Shown: positions 1 through 12,887, counted from the first letter of the stretch. The stretch is DNA of 64,000 nucleotides from Microplitis mediator (GCF_029852145.1 NC_079979.1:2900501-2964500); one strand, 5' to 3'. The notes: generated from the letters alone by a model not told the origin. A program made the numbers and translations.

Positions 1-586
1 TTTTATTTTCTTTTCTTTCTCATATTTAAATTCTTGAATAAATTATTCAAAAATTATTTACTATTGTCGTGTCGATATGCACATTATGTGTTATGAGTCA
101 CATAAAAATTTAATAACATATTAACGGCCCTCGGAAATCATAAATATGAACTATTAAAATATTTCTGGATACATTAAAAATTTTTATATATTTTTTTATA
201 GATCAATTGCTTTTCAAATTGGCAATAAAAAAAAAATAACTTATAAAAAAAATTCGTGAGAAAATTTGGTGACCAACAAAATATTTTTCTGTTGAATACA
301 GTAATATATTCACGGAGAAAAAATTCCACTTGAATTTACGTAAAATTTTAGAAATTGATTTTATGAAATCTTTAAATGAAAAGTAGTATAAGCCTCAATA
401 TTTTTAAATCGATCGATTACAAAATCTAATCAGCTCTACAACTCTGTAAACTGCATCGAATGCTGCCTCAAATATTATGCCCGGATTAATCGTTTTAAAG
501 AGATTTCTTTGTCGTTAGAATTAAAAGTTTTTTTTTTCTACAAAACTGCGTTTAATTCTGTCTTAAAACTCAAAAACCGTTGATTC

Positions 587-1226
587 CCGGGAAAAAATGA
601 TCAGACCTGATCAGACATGAAAAATAGTCATGCCTGACCAGGCCTGATCAGGCATGTTCAGGTCTGATCAGGTATGTTCATGCCCATCCGGGTAAAAAAA
701 TTATATATAAAAAATGGCCCTATATAATTATATCTAATTATGCATAACTATATTCAATTATACATGTATATAATTATTGCTATAAAAATAAAAAAAAAAA
801 TAAAAAATTCGGGCGTGTGCAGGATTTGAACCGTGGACTTTGCGCTCGTAAGTGTAACTCGCTACCCACTGACCTAAGAGATTCAGTTGATAAGTAAGTT
901 TCGTATGAACTTCAAGTAATAAAAATCTTATACGTGATAGATTCTTGGTCAACAAAATTTTAGATCTATGAGCAGACATGAACCGCCATGAACAGACATG
1001 AACATATATGACCAGGCATGAACAGGCATGGACAGGTATGATCAGGCCTGAGCGTATTTAACGCTTCAGACATGAACAGGCATGACCAGGCATGGACAGG
1101 TATGATCAGGCCTGATTATGTCTAATTTCAGGCCTAATCATACATGAACAGGCATGATCAGGTCTAATTTCAGGCCTGATCATACATGAACAGGCATGGT
1201 CAGGTCTGATCATTTTTTTCCGGGTT
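587..1226. mobile_element. Palindromic-word MITE with CCCGGGAAAAAA ends
   Basis: Left end CCCGGGAAAAAATGATCAGA and right end (inverted) CCCGGAAAAAAATGATCAGA form inverted termini. Both arms consist of repeated degenerate words such as CATGAACAGGCATGATCAGG. The middle holds an A/T-rich tract and a tRNA-like sequence. No ORF of its own. Confidence 0.72.
811..882 (-). pseudogene. tRNA-Arg(ACG)-like sequence with Pol III boxes
   Basis: Minus strand has an A-box-like TAGGTCAGTGGG and a perfect B box GGTTCAAATCC at tRNA spacing, followed by a T run that could terminate Pol III. The loop TTACGAG would place ACG as anticodon. The anticodon stem has two mismatches and the acceptor arms do not pair, so it is tRNA-derived rather than a working tRNA. 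Confidence 0.5.
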
Positions 1227-2012
1227 AGTTTGAAAGATATCGGTATGAAGATCTTTAAAAATAGAAATTAATTCCTTTTTCGGTTAACATCGTAATCGTA
1301 GACTATACTTTCATTAGCATCAATTTTCGAATGACTTATTTTAAAATTTACTATGTATGTTATTGGCAGAGAGTCTAGTATATAGTGGGGACAACTGAAT
1401 CGATCACAGCGCTTGCTGTGGGCACAATTTCGTTGAATCATGCTCTCGTTGAAAATAAACACGTGAAAATTAAGTTTAAAAATAGTTCATAATAATTATT
1501 GTGTCGTTCATGTTTGCCTTTGCTCATCGTTTGAGGTTAAAACAATATTTTAAAATTTATTGATTCAAATCCGGTTTGGATAATTATTTTTATCATTGCC
1601 TAAAAATTATTTTTTAACCCTTTGTTGCTCGCACTATACCGCGATTCCCCGCACAACACTACTCAACCTAATAGAGTTAACGTAAATACGAGTGAGACAC
1701 TAGAGAAAGCGCGTGTAACGGAAGATTAAAAAAACATTTTAAGTTAGTACTTTCTTAGTTACGATTCACAAGCAAATTATTATGAATTAAAGTAAAATTA
1801 TTCTCTTTAATTTTGTTAAAAAGCTCCATTTACTATTATACTATTTTTGAAAATTTTATCATTGTAGTTGTCATGTATTATTTGTTTTGATTTTATCGGT
1901 TAACCTTATTCTATTCTCAAATCATAGTATTTATTAATTATTTGAATGTTTGATACTTAATTTCGTTATTGAAATAAATTCATTTTAATTTTCTCTATCA
2001 AAAATACAATTG
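1227..2012. other. No gene recognised
   Basis: A/T-rich single-copy-looking DNA between two MITEs. The only ORF (minus, 1462-1268) is short, with no domain. Confidence 0.4.
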
Positions 2013-2020
2013 CACTTTTG

Positions 2021-2732
2021 CACACCTCAATCGCGAAAGCGTTAGGTGTGCTTTACTGTCACTCTCTCACTCTCGGCCCTTTTACTGACTTTAAATCCTC
2101 TCTACTTTCTTTATAGCACACCAAAGTTATTAATGATATATACCATTTTAAAGGAAATTTATTAAGGAACATTTTTCAATGCAAACCTTATTTGATTAAT
2201 GATGTGATTAATTAAAAAAATATGATTTAGTCCGAAGCCCTCAGTGCGTCAATTGTGGTGTTCGGACTCGTCTAAACACGATAACTTTCAAAAAACAAGA
2301 CTTATCGACTTAGTTTTTTTTTTTATTATCTGTGTATTTCTGATCACAAGAACCCTCTCCAAAATTACTATCTGAATCCTTTTTGTTTTGGTGTAATTAA
2401 TAAAAAACGTGAAAACTGATTCTTCGTGAAAAATTTAGCTGCTATTTTTACTGTTGTTATTATTTTTTTCATTGTTTCTCTCTATCAACTACTGGTGGCA
2501 GCACTAGCGTATCAATATGTTTGAAAAAAAAAGCGACATTTAAGACAAAACAAGGCGGGATATTTAGAAAAAAATGTTAGTAAAAAAATATTAAACTGAA
2601 AATAAGAAATAAAAATAAAAAAATCAAATTGATAATTTGTAAGTGAATAAAAGTTCATAATAAAAAAAAATATATTAGTATTATATAATAATAAAAGTAA
2701 TGATTAAAAATAAATTGAGCGATTGAGGTGTG
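2021..2732. mobile_element. hAT-like MITE with 8-bp target duplication
   Basis: Terminal inverted repeats CACACCTCAATCGC (2021-2034) and GCGATTGAGGTGTG (2719-2732) are perfect and flanked by the direct repeat CACTTTTG (2013-2020 and 2733-2740). The left end folds into a small hairpin with AGGTGTG at 2044-2050. An 8-bp duplication fits hAT-like transposition. No transposase inside 712 bp. Confidence 0.8.
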
Positions 2733-3395
2733 CACTTTTGGATTATCCAACATTTTTTTTTTAATATCATTGTAAATTTTTATATTTTGATTTTATAACG
2801 AATTTTTATTTTTTACACTGATTTTATATATCTTTTATAATTCTCGAGCATGATTTTTTGTAACCATCAGATATAGTTTTCGTCGCGCTCCCTGCCAATA
2901 GCTCGTTCCATGGATCTGTATACTAAACATTAAAACAATTAAATTTTCGAAATTTCTCGAAAACGACTCGATAAGTCAATTTCAAAATCTTATCAGCTCT
3001 AGACTCAATAAAACGCGCCGATTGCCGCCTCATACATCTCAATCGCTTAATTCATTCGAGAAATATCTTCAGAAAAAGAAGTGGTAATAAAAGATTTATA
3101 GCAAATATCTTTAAAGCGACTGCGCTAATCATGTCCAAAATTTCATCAGCTCGAAAACTCAATAGAACGCGCTGATTGCAACATTGAATATCGAAATCAG
3201 TCAATTAGTTAAAAAGATATCGAAGACGAAGAGTTAAAAAAATAACATTTTATGTCATCTTCTTCGGATAAATCATAATATTGTGTACTATAATAATTTG
3301 TTTGAGTTTGAAAAGCTTATTAGGAAACAATGACATGCAAAAGTATTTTTGAGCTCAGAGAGCTCGAAATTGTAACCACAACAATGATTTCGAGG

Positions 3396-3630
3396 TCAAC
3401 GAACAGGAAGTTTTGGAGCTGACCTGCAGGGCCAATCGATTCCCAGATTTTTCAACTTCCCGCTAAGAAAATCGATGATTTTTAAAATATTCGGGAAGTT
3501 ATTGTTTTCACTCCGATTTTCGAAAATCGAGTTTTCATCAGATGTCGACGTTTCGAAGTTGTAGGAAGCTATCCTGACTTTTTTCAGAATGATGTCCAAG
3601 TGACTGTATGCATGCGTGTGTAGCGCGCGC

Positions 3631-3687
<57 letters not shown>

Positions 3688-3722
3688 TGTGTGTGTGTGT
3701 GTATGTGTGTGCGTATGTGTGC
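3396..3722 (+). repeat. Interspersed repeat ending in a GT microsatellite
   Basis: Contains AACTTCCCGCTAAGAAAAT and GTTTTCATCAGATGTCGACG, then TTTTTTCAGAATGATGTCC, then (GC)n/(GT)n to about 3722. The same order recurs at 21955-22226 and, inverted, at 53095-53246, with a partial copy near 37856-37925. Short ORFs in it, including a Cys-Val run from the GT tract, are not genes. Confidence 0.7.
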
Positions 3723-4887
3723 AAAACTCTTTATAACTTTGTAACTAATGAACCGATTTGGATGGTTAAGGTGGCAATCGAAAGAGCTTGTTGGCCATCA
3801 ACTTCCCTGAATATTTCAGATCATTTAACCAAATTGATTCGAAAATATTTGCAAATTATGAAAGAAAAAATTTATTTTTTTGAGTTTTTTTTTTTATTTC
3901 TCAGAAATGTCTTAAACGATTGACTTCAAAATCTAATTAGCTCTAGAACTTAATGAAACGTGTCGATCGCCGCCACAAACATCTCAATTGGTTAATGCGT
4001 TCGAGAGATATCGTTGGAGAAAGAAATGGTGGAAAACGGGTTTTTCCAAATGTCTTCGAAACGGCTAAACCTATCGATTTCAAATTTTAATCAGCTCTAG
4101 AATTCAATAAAACGCACTGATTGCCACCTCAAACGTCAAAATCAGTTAATTAGTTCAAAAGATATCGGCATTGAAAATTAAAAAAAAAACATTTGATGTT
4201 ATTTTTTCCGGATAAATCAAAATATAATGTACTAAAATGTGTCTGAAATCATACTGATTCTTTCTCTTTATAGTCTTTTTCGATCATCATATAATGTCAT
4301 CTAGCTTGTTCTTTAGTTTAAACCATATTATCAGCAAAAAATTGAAAAATCACATTTCTCATTGGTTTTCTCAGATATTTCATATATTATTGCTCTCATC
4401 CAAGTCATTACTCATTCAAATCTTGATTCTGATCACTAACATTGATTTCTGCCTCCATACATTTATTTCATTAAACATGATCGTGAATAAAAAGTTAAAA
4501 GCCGCTTCTTCATTAATGATTTTTGATTCTTAAATTTTCAAGCTTTCGCATAAAATGAAACTTGTTAGAGCTTAAAAAGCTCATAAAAAAAGAATTGCAT
4601 GTAATAGCATGTCAGAGCTTGAAAAGCTTGAAAATACATTCTCAGTCATGTTTTCGAGCTCCTTGAGATCCTTGAGCTCGAAAACAGCGAGTAGTTTCGG
4701 AGCTGGCTCGCAGGGCCAACCGACGCCCAGATTTTTCTTATTATTTTAAGAATTATATTATTCATTCATTTACTTATTCATTAAATCAATTTATTTAATG
4801 TAAGCTGTAGATAAAATTTGAACTTAAGTGCATAAAACAGCTACGTAAACCAGTACTTTTTTCAACCGCTGGTGGTAGTTCTAATAA

Positions 4888-5045
4888 TTAAACATGGTCT
4901 AATCTCGCCAATTAAACATGACCCAGTCTTGAAAATTTAACGTGGCCCAGTTTTGGAGATCAAGCGTGGCCCAATCTTAAAATTAGGCGTAGCCCAGTCT
5001 TAAAAATTAAGCGTGGCCCAGTCGTAGCAACCAAGCTTGGCAGGA
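4888..5045 (+). repeat. Short tandem repeat, about 25-bp unit
   Basis: About six diverged copies of a unit like AAGCGTGGCCCAGTCTTAAA separated by AATT. No coding potential seen. Confidence 0.6.
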
Positions 5046-5059
5046 TGTTATTATTTCAG

Positions 5060-7299
5060 ACTTTTACTAAGACTAGGCCAAAACTTGTTTACGAGCTTGG
5101 CCCAGAACTTTATAGTACTGAACCAGGCATGAGCCAAATCGGGGCCCATTGTTTGATCTTGTATTGGTACTAATACATAGTGAGCTTAGGTCTTTCATAT
5201 TTTGACATTTATATTGAGTACAGGAATAATTACGAACCCCCTTTCCATATAACATTTCATATTGTACTGAAATATCAAATAGTCCCATAAAACTATGCCA
5301 CTATAGCTATTCAATATTTTAATTTTCTCACTATAGATGATATACATATGAAATTATAATTTAGTGAATTACTAAAACACTTTATTAATTAAAAACATGA
5401 TACTGTAGGTTTTATTATTAACACCTGAATCAATTATTTGTTGAAATAATTATGTTTCTAATTAACAGCTGTTTCTATTAAATATAAATTTATTTAAGTA
5501 TTAAAACTCTGGAACTCCGAGTGAGGGAGTGAATTCGGATTAAAATGAATTCCATATTTACTCCGGATTCACTTTCGATTTTTTGAAGTGTAGTACGAAA
5601 CGCTCCTTTGATGAGCTTGAGGGGCTCAACAATATCAATGTATTTAAATGTATTGTCGAGCTTAAAGAGCCCGAACATGTATCGACAATAATCTTTTCAG
5701 CTAGAAGTTTTGGGGCTGGTCCGCATGGTCAACCATTTTTCAGAGTTTTTAAATCATTGCTGGTAGTAAAAAGTTCATAGCTTACGTTTATATATATGAA
5801 TAGAACGAAAAGTCTGATGTCAAGATGGTGAAACGTTAGAGGGTATATTACGTTTTGCTGTGGTGATATATATATTTTGAGTAAAATGAGGGTGGCAGCC
5901 GATCCCTGCATTGATTTTGTAATGTAAAACATTTCAGGATAAGAGGCAAACTCAATGCTTGAAAGTGGGATGTTAAAGGGAATGAGAGTCATTGGAAAAG
6001 AAGTTTGGGGTTGAGTAACAAAAAAATATATATATAAAAATGCTACCACGATTCTTTCACTCTGCCTTTTACTTTTTTCGCTCTCTTCCTCTCTACATGC
6101 ATATATATATTTGAAATAGAATGAAAACGAACGAAAGATATTGATGGTTACGGGGATTTGATAGCATATTGCTCACGTCCGGAGATACTTGATCGTTTTG
6201 TGATGTCTCTGCTTTCCGATCCCACTTGGGGACGCATCCGTAACTGCTTGAGGGTTTTATTTTATTTTATATATATGTATTTTTTTTGTTTTCAAGTGTC
6301 CTTGTGGTATCTTTGAATAATGATCTGCAGATGTAGATAAAATTATATATATACATATATATTTGGTTTTTTCAAGTAACTGCGCGTGAAATTTAACGCA
6401 AAAAATAAGAACCCACCCCCCTTGTCCAGCCTCTATTTTCAGACGGTTTTTCAATTATTACCTTCCAAAACGAAATTGATTTTTTATCACTCCTATTTTG
6501 GGCCAACCGTAAAAATAAAACGTTAAAAAAAAAATTCCATCCCGGCTTAAAAAAAAAAATACTTTATGAGCATTACAAAATATTGATCATGGTTTAATAG
6601 TAAATAAGCGTGTGCAAACGTAAAAGCGTATGCTCAACTCATGCAATGACGACGACGACGACGATGTCGTCAACGACATCAGTATCACTGGCTTTGTACA
6701 AAGTTTGAAAACTCGTCGAGTGGATTAATATCACCGAGTTCTCGTTACTCGTTGTTGATTTTGTCTACCGTGCCGCGTTTCGCCCTGCTACTGTACTTGC
6801 TTCATTCCACGGTCACAGCGTAACCTCTTTTACCCTATACCAATCCTCTCTCCCCCTTTTCCCTCCTATCCCCAACCCTGCTCCACCCACTACTTTAGAA
6901 CCCTGTCAACCCCTTCGCGATATCATCTCACTCTTTCAGGCTGTCGTGCTTTATATCTTGAATTCTCTAAAACCCAGCCTCATACCTTTCTGTCGAAACC
7001 TCTCGTTCACTTTCGTACCTTGTCCTCCTCCAGGGACTCCCTTAATCCTTCCCCCTTTATTTCCAACCCCCTTAGGTTCCTCTACGTCCTTAATGTCAGA
7101 AACTCAAATGTCTCTAATGAACTGGCTTGTATGCTTATATTTGCGGCAACATAACCGCTTTATTCGCTTATGTTATATTTACAAACGTCAAGTAAATTTT
7201 AATATTGACAAAAAAAAACTGTCGTTATATAATGTAATAAAAAACTTTAGGGTGACAATTGAACTTTTTCAGTAGTTTTTAGAGTTTTATCACGTGTAG
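5060..7299. other. No gene recognised; low-complexity tracts
   Basis: Contains a GGGCCAACC-type dispersed repeat fragment (5708-5745), a (GAC)n run near 6650-6665, and a pyrimidine-rich stretch at 6830-7080 that opens a short proline/leucine-rich ORF. Nothing shows domain signatures. Confidence 0.4.
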
Positions 7300-8020
7300 A
7301 GACAAAAGATTTAAATTTCGCTGGATTTTGACCAAAATAATGGCAGTTCTACAAAAGTCGCAGAAATAAATTCTTTGGATTTTGAGACATGAAAGAGACT
7401 AATAAATTTTTTGTTCGAGTATTCTTGACAAGCATAAAAAGCTTTCTTGTTAGAGTACCCACATGACTAGGTTAGACAAAAATTTTTTTGCAAACTGAAA
7501 AAATAAAAAAAAAATTGCATTTTCCAAGTTTATGAGATAAAGTTGTTAACTTTGTTAGTAACATGTTATAAAAAAAAGAGCGTAAAAATAAAAATAAATT
7601 TTTTGAAAACCAAGGAGGTAATTTTTTGAAAATTTAAAATAAATATGAAAAAATTGTTTCTTCTGATTACATTTTTAGAATAAGCACTAGATGCCCTTTT
7701 ATGAAAGTACTCACATGATAGGGTTTGAACCAAATAAAATTTCCGAAAAATTTCAAGTTAGAAATTTTTTTATGGGTTTTAAGTATTTCCATGGAACACA
7801 ATGTTTCTTCGTGTTGAGTGTAGAAGTTTGAAATGAAAATTAAATTTTTTTATTGTAAATATTAAGAATATGAATTTTTCCAATTTTGAAAAGAGCGTAT
7901 ATAATTTTTTTTTTCTTAACATTCATTACAAATGACCAGTCAGCGCTCTTTTGTTAGAGTACCTACACGACTAGGTAAAAAAAAATTCGAAATCCTATAA
8001 ACTAGAAAAAATTTTTTTTT
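7300..8020 (+). repeat. Diverged tandem array with GTTAGAGTACCCACATGA core
   Basis: Core blocks lie near 7450, 7710 and 7960 (about 250-260 bp apart), each with AGAGTACCCACATGACTAGG or a close variant. The rest of each unit is A/T-rich and more diverged. The (AAT)n tail of the LINE adjoins its right side. The same array is inverted at 20170-20910. Confidence 0.68.
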
Positions 8021-8957
8021 CAATTATTATTATTATTATTATTTATTATTCAATTGGCCATGAAGTAGAAGCTTCTTGCGGTCATTCCTTAATACAATAT
8101 AACATAATAATAGTATAGTATACAGTAGAAAAGTAATTACATTATGAATTAATATAATATTACAAAATCACACTCAATCATCATACAATTATAAATTCTC
8201 ATAATAATTATTCCATTTATCATTAGCTTGAGCTTAAGAAATATTTATAACAGGAGGTATAAAATTACACAGAAGTAGGCTTTGAAGTACAATAATCAGG
8301 CATCTGATTCCGAATTTTTGTTGCGGATATAATAAATGACTTATCAAACTTAGCACTAAGACATCCCGGTAAAACAAGGTAATCCTGACGTACTTCAGCT
8401 CTACGCAGACGAAGCTCTAGAATTCACAAGACCTTCCTTATTAAGGGCTTTTAATTCGAATATAGCACTTTGTAAGCAATACAAGATAGAAAAAATTCCC
8501 GTCCAGACTTAAGAGTGAGCCATCGAAGCTCATTATAGTACTAAGTGACATGTTCATATCTCGGAATTTAAAAAATGGACCGGACACATTCCTTCAGTTT
8601 TCTTTGTAATCTCATTTGCTTTTGACCAGTAATGTCAATGTAGACTGCTGCACAATAGTCAAAAATTGGCAAGATCAGAGTGATTATTAAATACCGTCTA
8701 ATAGAAAGTCAGAAGACATCGTCATTTATTTTGAATTGGGCAAGCACTGTCATACTACTTTCACAGACCTCAATTCCTCGCAAAGACCAGATTAATGTAT
8801 CCTGCAAGATAATACCTAAATATTTTACTGACTTACAGTAGTTAATGACAACGTCATTTACAATAATGCTAGGAACGGTTAGATGTTGAAGATCAGATAA
8901 TTTTTGTGGAGTGCCAAAAATGATTGATTTTGTTTTATCCCAAATTAACTTTAACTT

Positions 8958-9185
8958 TTAACCCGAATTTAGCCGTTTTTTTCCACACCATTCCAAGATT
9001 ATGTAAATTGTTTTATTAAGTGTACTAACACAATTATATATATCCCGTGAGTTACATTTCAAATAAATAACTAGATCATCGGCACATAATAAATGTAAAC
9101 ATCGTTTAAGTCGAGTACCGAGATCAGTAACATAGATGGAATAGAGCAGTGGACCCAGGACACTTCCCTGTGGAACACCACTCAA
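8958..9185 (-). pseudogene. LINE reverse transcriptase core fragment
   Basis: Encodes the RT palm motif GVPQGSVLGPLL followed by the catalytic box LCADDLVIY and LNKTIYIILEWC. The usual YADD has Cys at the first position. Upstream pieces of the same RT lie in other frames to 9824. Confidence 0.85.
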
Positions 9186-10560
9186 AATATCTTTTCATGT
9201 CGACGTAGCACTATTAGTAACGGCAGTTCAGACCGCTTGTAGCTTACCTTTCAAATACGATATGATCCAATTTATACCTGTTATTTCAAAGCTTATAGCT
9301 TTCAGATTATAATAAAAATATCAAAGACAACCGAATCAAATGCTTTGCTGAAATCGAAGAAGACAGCAGTAGTTATCATCGAGTCATCCAAACCTAATCG
9401 AATATCATCACACAATCTTAGAATGGCATCTTGTGTATTTAAACCTTTTTTAAAAGTAGTCTGATAATGATCAATTATGCCATTAGTAATTAAGTAATTA
9501 ATAATTGGATCATGAACGCATCATTGTAAAGATTTCGATAACGTAAATGTCAACAAAATTGGTCTATGATCTGAATAATTAGTTGGACAGGGAATCTTTG
9601 ATAATGCAAAACATAAGACCGCTTTCAGGCTGATAGAAAGCATCCTGAAGAGTGAGAAAAGTTGAACAGATCGTATAATGCAAAAAGTAAGGTAGCAGAA
9701 TTTTATACATCTTGACATGAAAATCATCAGGACCCATCGAGCTAGAAGCTATTCTCATGATTGCCTCTTTGACAACATTACAGTTAAGAGAGTTGAATCT
9801 GAAAGAACTGTGATATTTTGGCACTACTTCTCAAAATACGCATAATCGATTAAATCCAAAGGATCTCCAGTTTCACTAACGAAATAGCTATTTAATTCTT
9901 CAGATCTATATCAGGATTAATAGTCGAATCAGAACTCTTAACTAAACCTAATTTACGCAAATCATTCCAAAAGGATTTCGCATTCTTACGGTTCCGAAAA
10001 CACTGATCAAAATAATTTCACTTAGCCTCCATAATTCTAATCTTAATTACTTTACGCAAATTAATATACTCTTTAAACGCAAATCTAGATCTTTTAAAGA
10101 TTTTGCAAAACTTCGATCTTCGACGTTAAAGTGTCTTAATATCACTATTAATCCATGGTGCAGGTTTATCTCGAACATTAATTTCCCTCAGAGGTGCAAC
10201 TGCTCCAACAACATCTCCAATGTGTTCATGTAAACATTTATTCATAGTATAAACAGAGTCACTATTAATAAGATATGAGAGATCCAAACTTGATCATAAT
10301 TGTAGGAGATATTCACAGTCAATCCTAGATCCATTTCTACACTAAAATTTCCTCAGATGAGAAATCAACCCTTTGTAATCGTTCTGCAGTAGAATGAAGT
10401 CATGATCAGCGAGAAATGGCTCAGAAGATTGTCTCGATGAAAAAACTAAGTCCAAGTTACTAAGTAAACATTGATCTATCCATGAATGACTGTTAGCATT
10501 ATGATGAGTATCCTTATATTTAAGTTAGTCCATTCCTAGAGATCCACAGAATTCCATAAA

Positions 10561-10866
10561 TCAATCTGATTTCGGGCTTACAACATTCATGATAACATTG
10601 AAGTCACCAAGGTGTATGACATGATTAGAATGAAGCATAACAACATCCAGATCAGACTCTGGTAGATTCAGTGAGTCAGATAAAGGTGAACCGTAAACCA
10701 TACTGACTAGAATTTTCTGCCTTGAAGGTTGCCATACCTCCATAAGAAGATACTCTAGATGATTTGGAATATACGTAGAGCAAAGAACAACTTTTAATAA
10801 AAGTGAGCTCTGAATGTATAGCGTCACTCCCCCTCCACTCCTGTTAGCACGATCATTTCCGAACAA
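10561..10866 (-). pseudogene. LINE endonuclease fragment
   Basis: Carries the APE-endonuclease signature GGGVTLYIQ and HLGDFNVIM, with MVYGSPLSDS between them. It lies between the ORF1 remnants and RT in the expected order. Confidence 0.75.
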
Positions 10867-11201
10867 AGTGAATGATGGGAGCCTAAACTGAACGTTAGAT
10901 ATATTAAAGCTTAATCAAGTTTCACTAACAGCTATGATATTAAAAATATGTGTGCTAAAAAATTTCAATCAACAATCTAGTGAAGTTAAAGTTAATTTAT
11001 TTGAAATATTAGACATTGATGATGACTGATCAGATCCCAGTTATTGTGTGCTAGCCTTCAGAACTTCAAACCCAGATGAGGGCAAAAACCTTAACAAAGG
11101 CTTTTCCGAGGAGAATCTTACGAAGACTACTCCTCCAGATATCTAGCTATTTGTGGCTAAAAGCTTAGGATACGATTTCATAATTTGCTGCCTAAATCTA
11201 A

Positions 11202-11705
11202 TTAGCTTATTGCCCGAGTTTTCATGCTTTTAGTTTGCATAATGATGGAATCCACAGTTTCTTTTCCATAAAACTTAACTAGGACATCTCTATACTTTTG
11301 TTTGACCGCACGTGCCCCAGCGGGTACAGACCTACCAATTCTACGCGCAAACTTCAGCTTAGACACATCCAGCAGAGGATCAAACATAGTCAGGAAATTA
11401 TTGCCTGCAGCTTTTTTCAAATCTTCATCTTTCTTTTCTTGTGGCCCTGTTATAGATAGTTCATCAGAAAGAGCGTAGGTTTCAATTTGAAGAGCTCTCT
11501 GTTCAAAGTTGCAGCTAACTAGCAGATCAGCTGCTTTAGATATTTTGTCAGTACTATATCATTAGAGCTCTCAGCACCTTTATTCTTCTCTAAATCACCA
11601 ACTCTTTTCTGTAAATCATCAAGTTCACCAACTAGTTCATCCTGTCTGGCTTTCAAAGATTTAATTATGTTCAGTCACGAGCTTAATCATTTTGAAAAGC
11701 TTCGT
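11202..11705 (-). pseudogene. LINE ORF1 remnant
   Basis: A heptad-like segment (LVGELDDLQKRVGDLEKN) near 11660-11580 is followed, after frame changes, by a 72-codon basic block ending at 11202 (LKFARRIGRSVPAGARAVKQ). A coiled coil followed by an RNA-binding basic block is usual for the ORF1 protein of these elements. Family assignment rests on context. Confidence 0.6.
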
Positions 11706-11753
11706 GTACTTTCGCTACGTACGGGAGCAGCCGAACTCGCTACTGACTTGAAT

Positions 11754-12390
11754 GTCAGAATAGTGCCGGGTCACTCGCTATCTGGGCCCGACACCTGCAA
11801 TTTCTTGCTCATGATCGTGTCAAAATGGCATGAGAACCCGCTACCAGCCGGCCAATCAGAGAAATTGGCGGCTAACTATTTCCTGTTGGCGCGCTTTTAA
11901 GCCAATGGGGAAATTCGTTACTGCAGCCATGCTGCCACGTCACCACCGAGCAGCCAAGAAGGAAGAAGACGACGTCTCTATTTCCAATCTACATCGATCA
12001 GTACGAATACAGCTATCCATCCAACCGCTTCGCTCAATATATCACTAGTGTGATATAAGTCTGAACCGCTCCGCTAAATCTCCGCTTAACTATTCTCAAT
12101 AATTAGCTATTATATCAAGGCTACTAATTATTGAGTATATATTGAATTGTTGCTCGCGTGTTATTAATTATAAATTATTTATCGCGTCATTAACCGCTAT
12201 CGACCACGTGTCGAATTTATACGCGCATTCCTTTACAGTCGCATTCGCTATCGCATATCTTGTAGTTGCATTCGCTCTTAAGTATTTTTCTTGCAGTTAT
12301 TCAGTGTACATATTGTTAAATAAAGATCAATTCTATTATCTGTAATTTTTGTGTTAATTGTTAGTTATTGAATTAACCACACCTACACCA
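11754..12390 (+). repeat. Possible solo LTR or LTR-like regulatory block
   Basis: A less AT-rich island with two CCAAT motifs (GGCCAATCAG near 11850, AGCCAATGGG near 11900), a TATAAG near 12055 and AATAAA near 12321 before TGTGTTAATTG and AACCACACCTACA. This promoter-to-poly(A) order fits an LTR starting TGTCAG and ending ACA. No target duplication or second copy is seen, so this is inference. Confidence 0.3.
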
Positions 12391-12789
12391 GAATCCCAAA
12401 GTACATTCGCTCATTTTACAAATTACTATTCAACTGAAAAATCATTGGCATGATTGATTCAAACAGGATAGTGCAACGATTAAATATATACTATTTTATT
12501 AAATAAGCTGCTGAATCTGTTTATTCATCTATTTTTTTTTTTGTTTTTTTTTTTTCATTTTTAATATACAGCATATAGACTAAGGAATAAAATCGTTTCC
12601 GCTTGTTTTTTTTATCTGATATAATATAAAAAAATAATGTCAGACGGATGTTGTATTAGATACTGCCAAAAAGCTGTTTTCAGGAAATTTATGTCATTTG
12701 AATATCGTCGAGTCGAATTGGTAGATTCAAATCTTTATTTCATTTTATTTATGTTCTCAATACACTAGGGCTATTGTTTTTTATGCACA

Positions 12790-12791
12790 AA

Positions 12792-12885
<94 letters not shown>
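12790..12885. repeat. (TA)n microsatellite
   Basis: Nearly pure AT dinucleotide run that borders the terminus of a fold-back element (TTAGGGTGCTTCATCTCGG from 12884). Similar TA tracts border the other family members. Confidence 0.9.

Positions 12886-12887
<2 letters not shown>

Larger units (their letters stand above)
420..4165. repeat. Dispersed repeat with AATCAGCTCTAGAACT core, five copies
   Basis: Related 80-90 bp units start near 420, 2982, 3138, 3926 and 4083. Each reads roughly AATCTAATCAGCTCTAGAAC, then CGCGNNGATTGCCGCCTC, then GTTCGAGAGATATCG. The second and third, and the fourth and fifth, are each about 155 bp apart, so the repeat was spread as dimers. Confidence 0.6.
8022..11705 (-). 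mobile_element. Jockey/CR1-like non-LTR retrotransposon (LINE), decayed
   Basis: On the minus strand from 11705: ORF1-like coiled-coil sequence (about 11660-11560, LVGELDDLQKRVGDLE) and a second ORF1 block (11420-11202); an APE endonuclease fragment (10866-10561, HLGDFN); RT pieces (9824-9579 with SMGPDDFHVKMYK; FFDFSKAF near 9350; 9185-8958 with GVPQGSVLGPLLYSIYVTDL and a CADD box in place of YADD). The 3' end has a GCAAGAAGCTTCTACTTC tail motif and a terminal (AAT)n run at 8050-8022. Many frame breaks. The 5' boundary is uncertain. Confidence 0.85.

Noticed and set aside
3633..3923. ORF with a long Cys-Val repeat
   Set aside because: It is the translation of a GT microsatellite; no conserved domain and no second coding signal.
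4294..4533. 79-codon hydrophobic ORF
   Set aside because: A/T-rich background, no homologous motif, surrounded by dispersed repeats.
6946..7275. 109-codon plus-strand ORF near a pyrimidine-rich stretch
   Set aside because: Composition changes abruptly halfway and no motif or splice context supports it.
7300..8020. Possible bracovirus-type excision motif in the array core (AGCTTT near the core)
   Set aside because: The tetramer AGCT is too short to be evidence; no proviral genes or direct-repeat junctions are seen.
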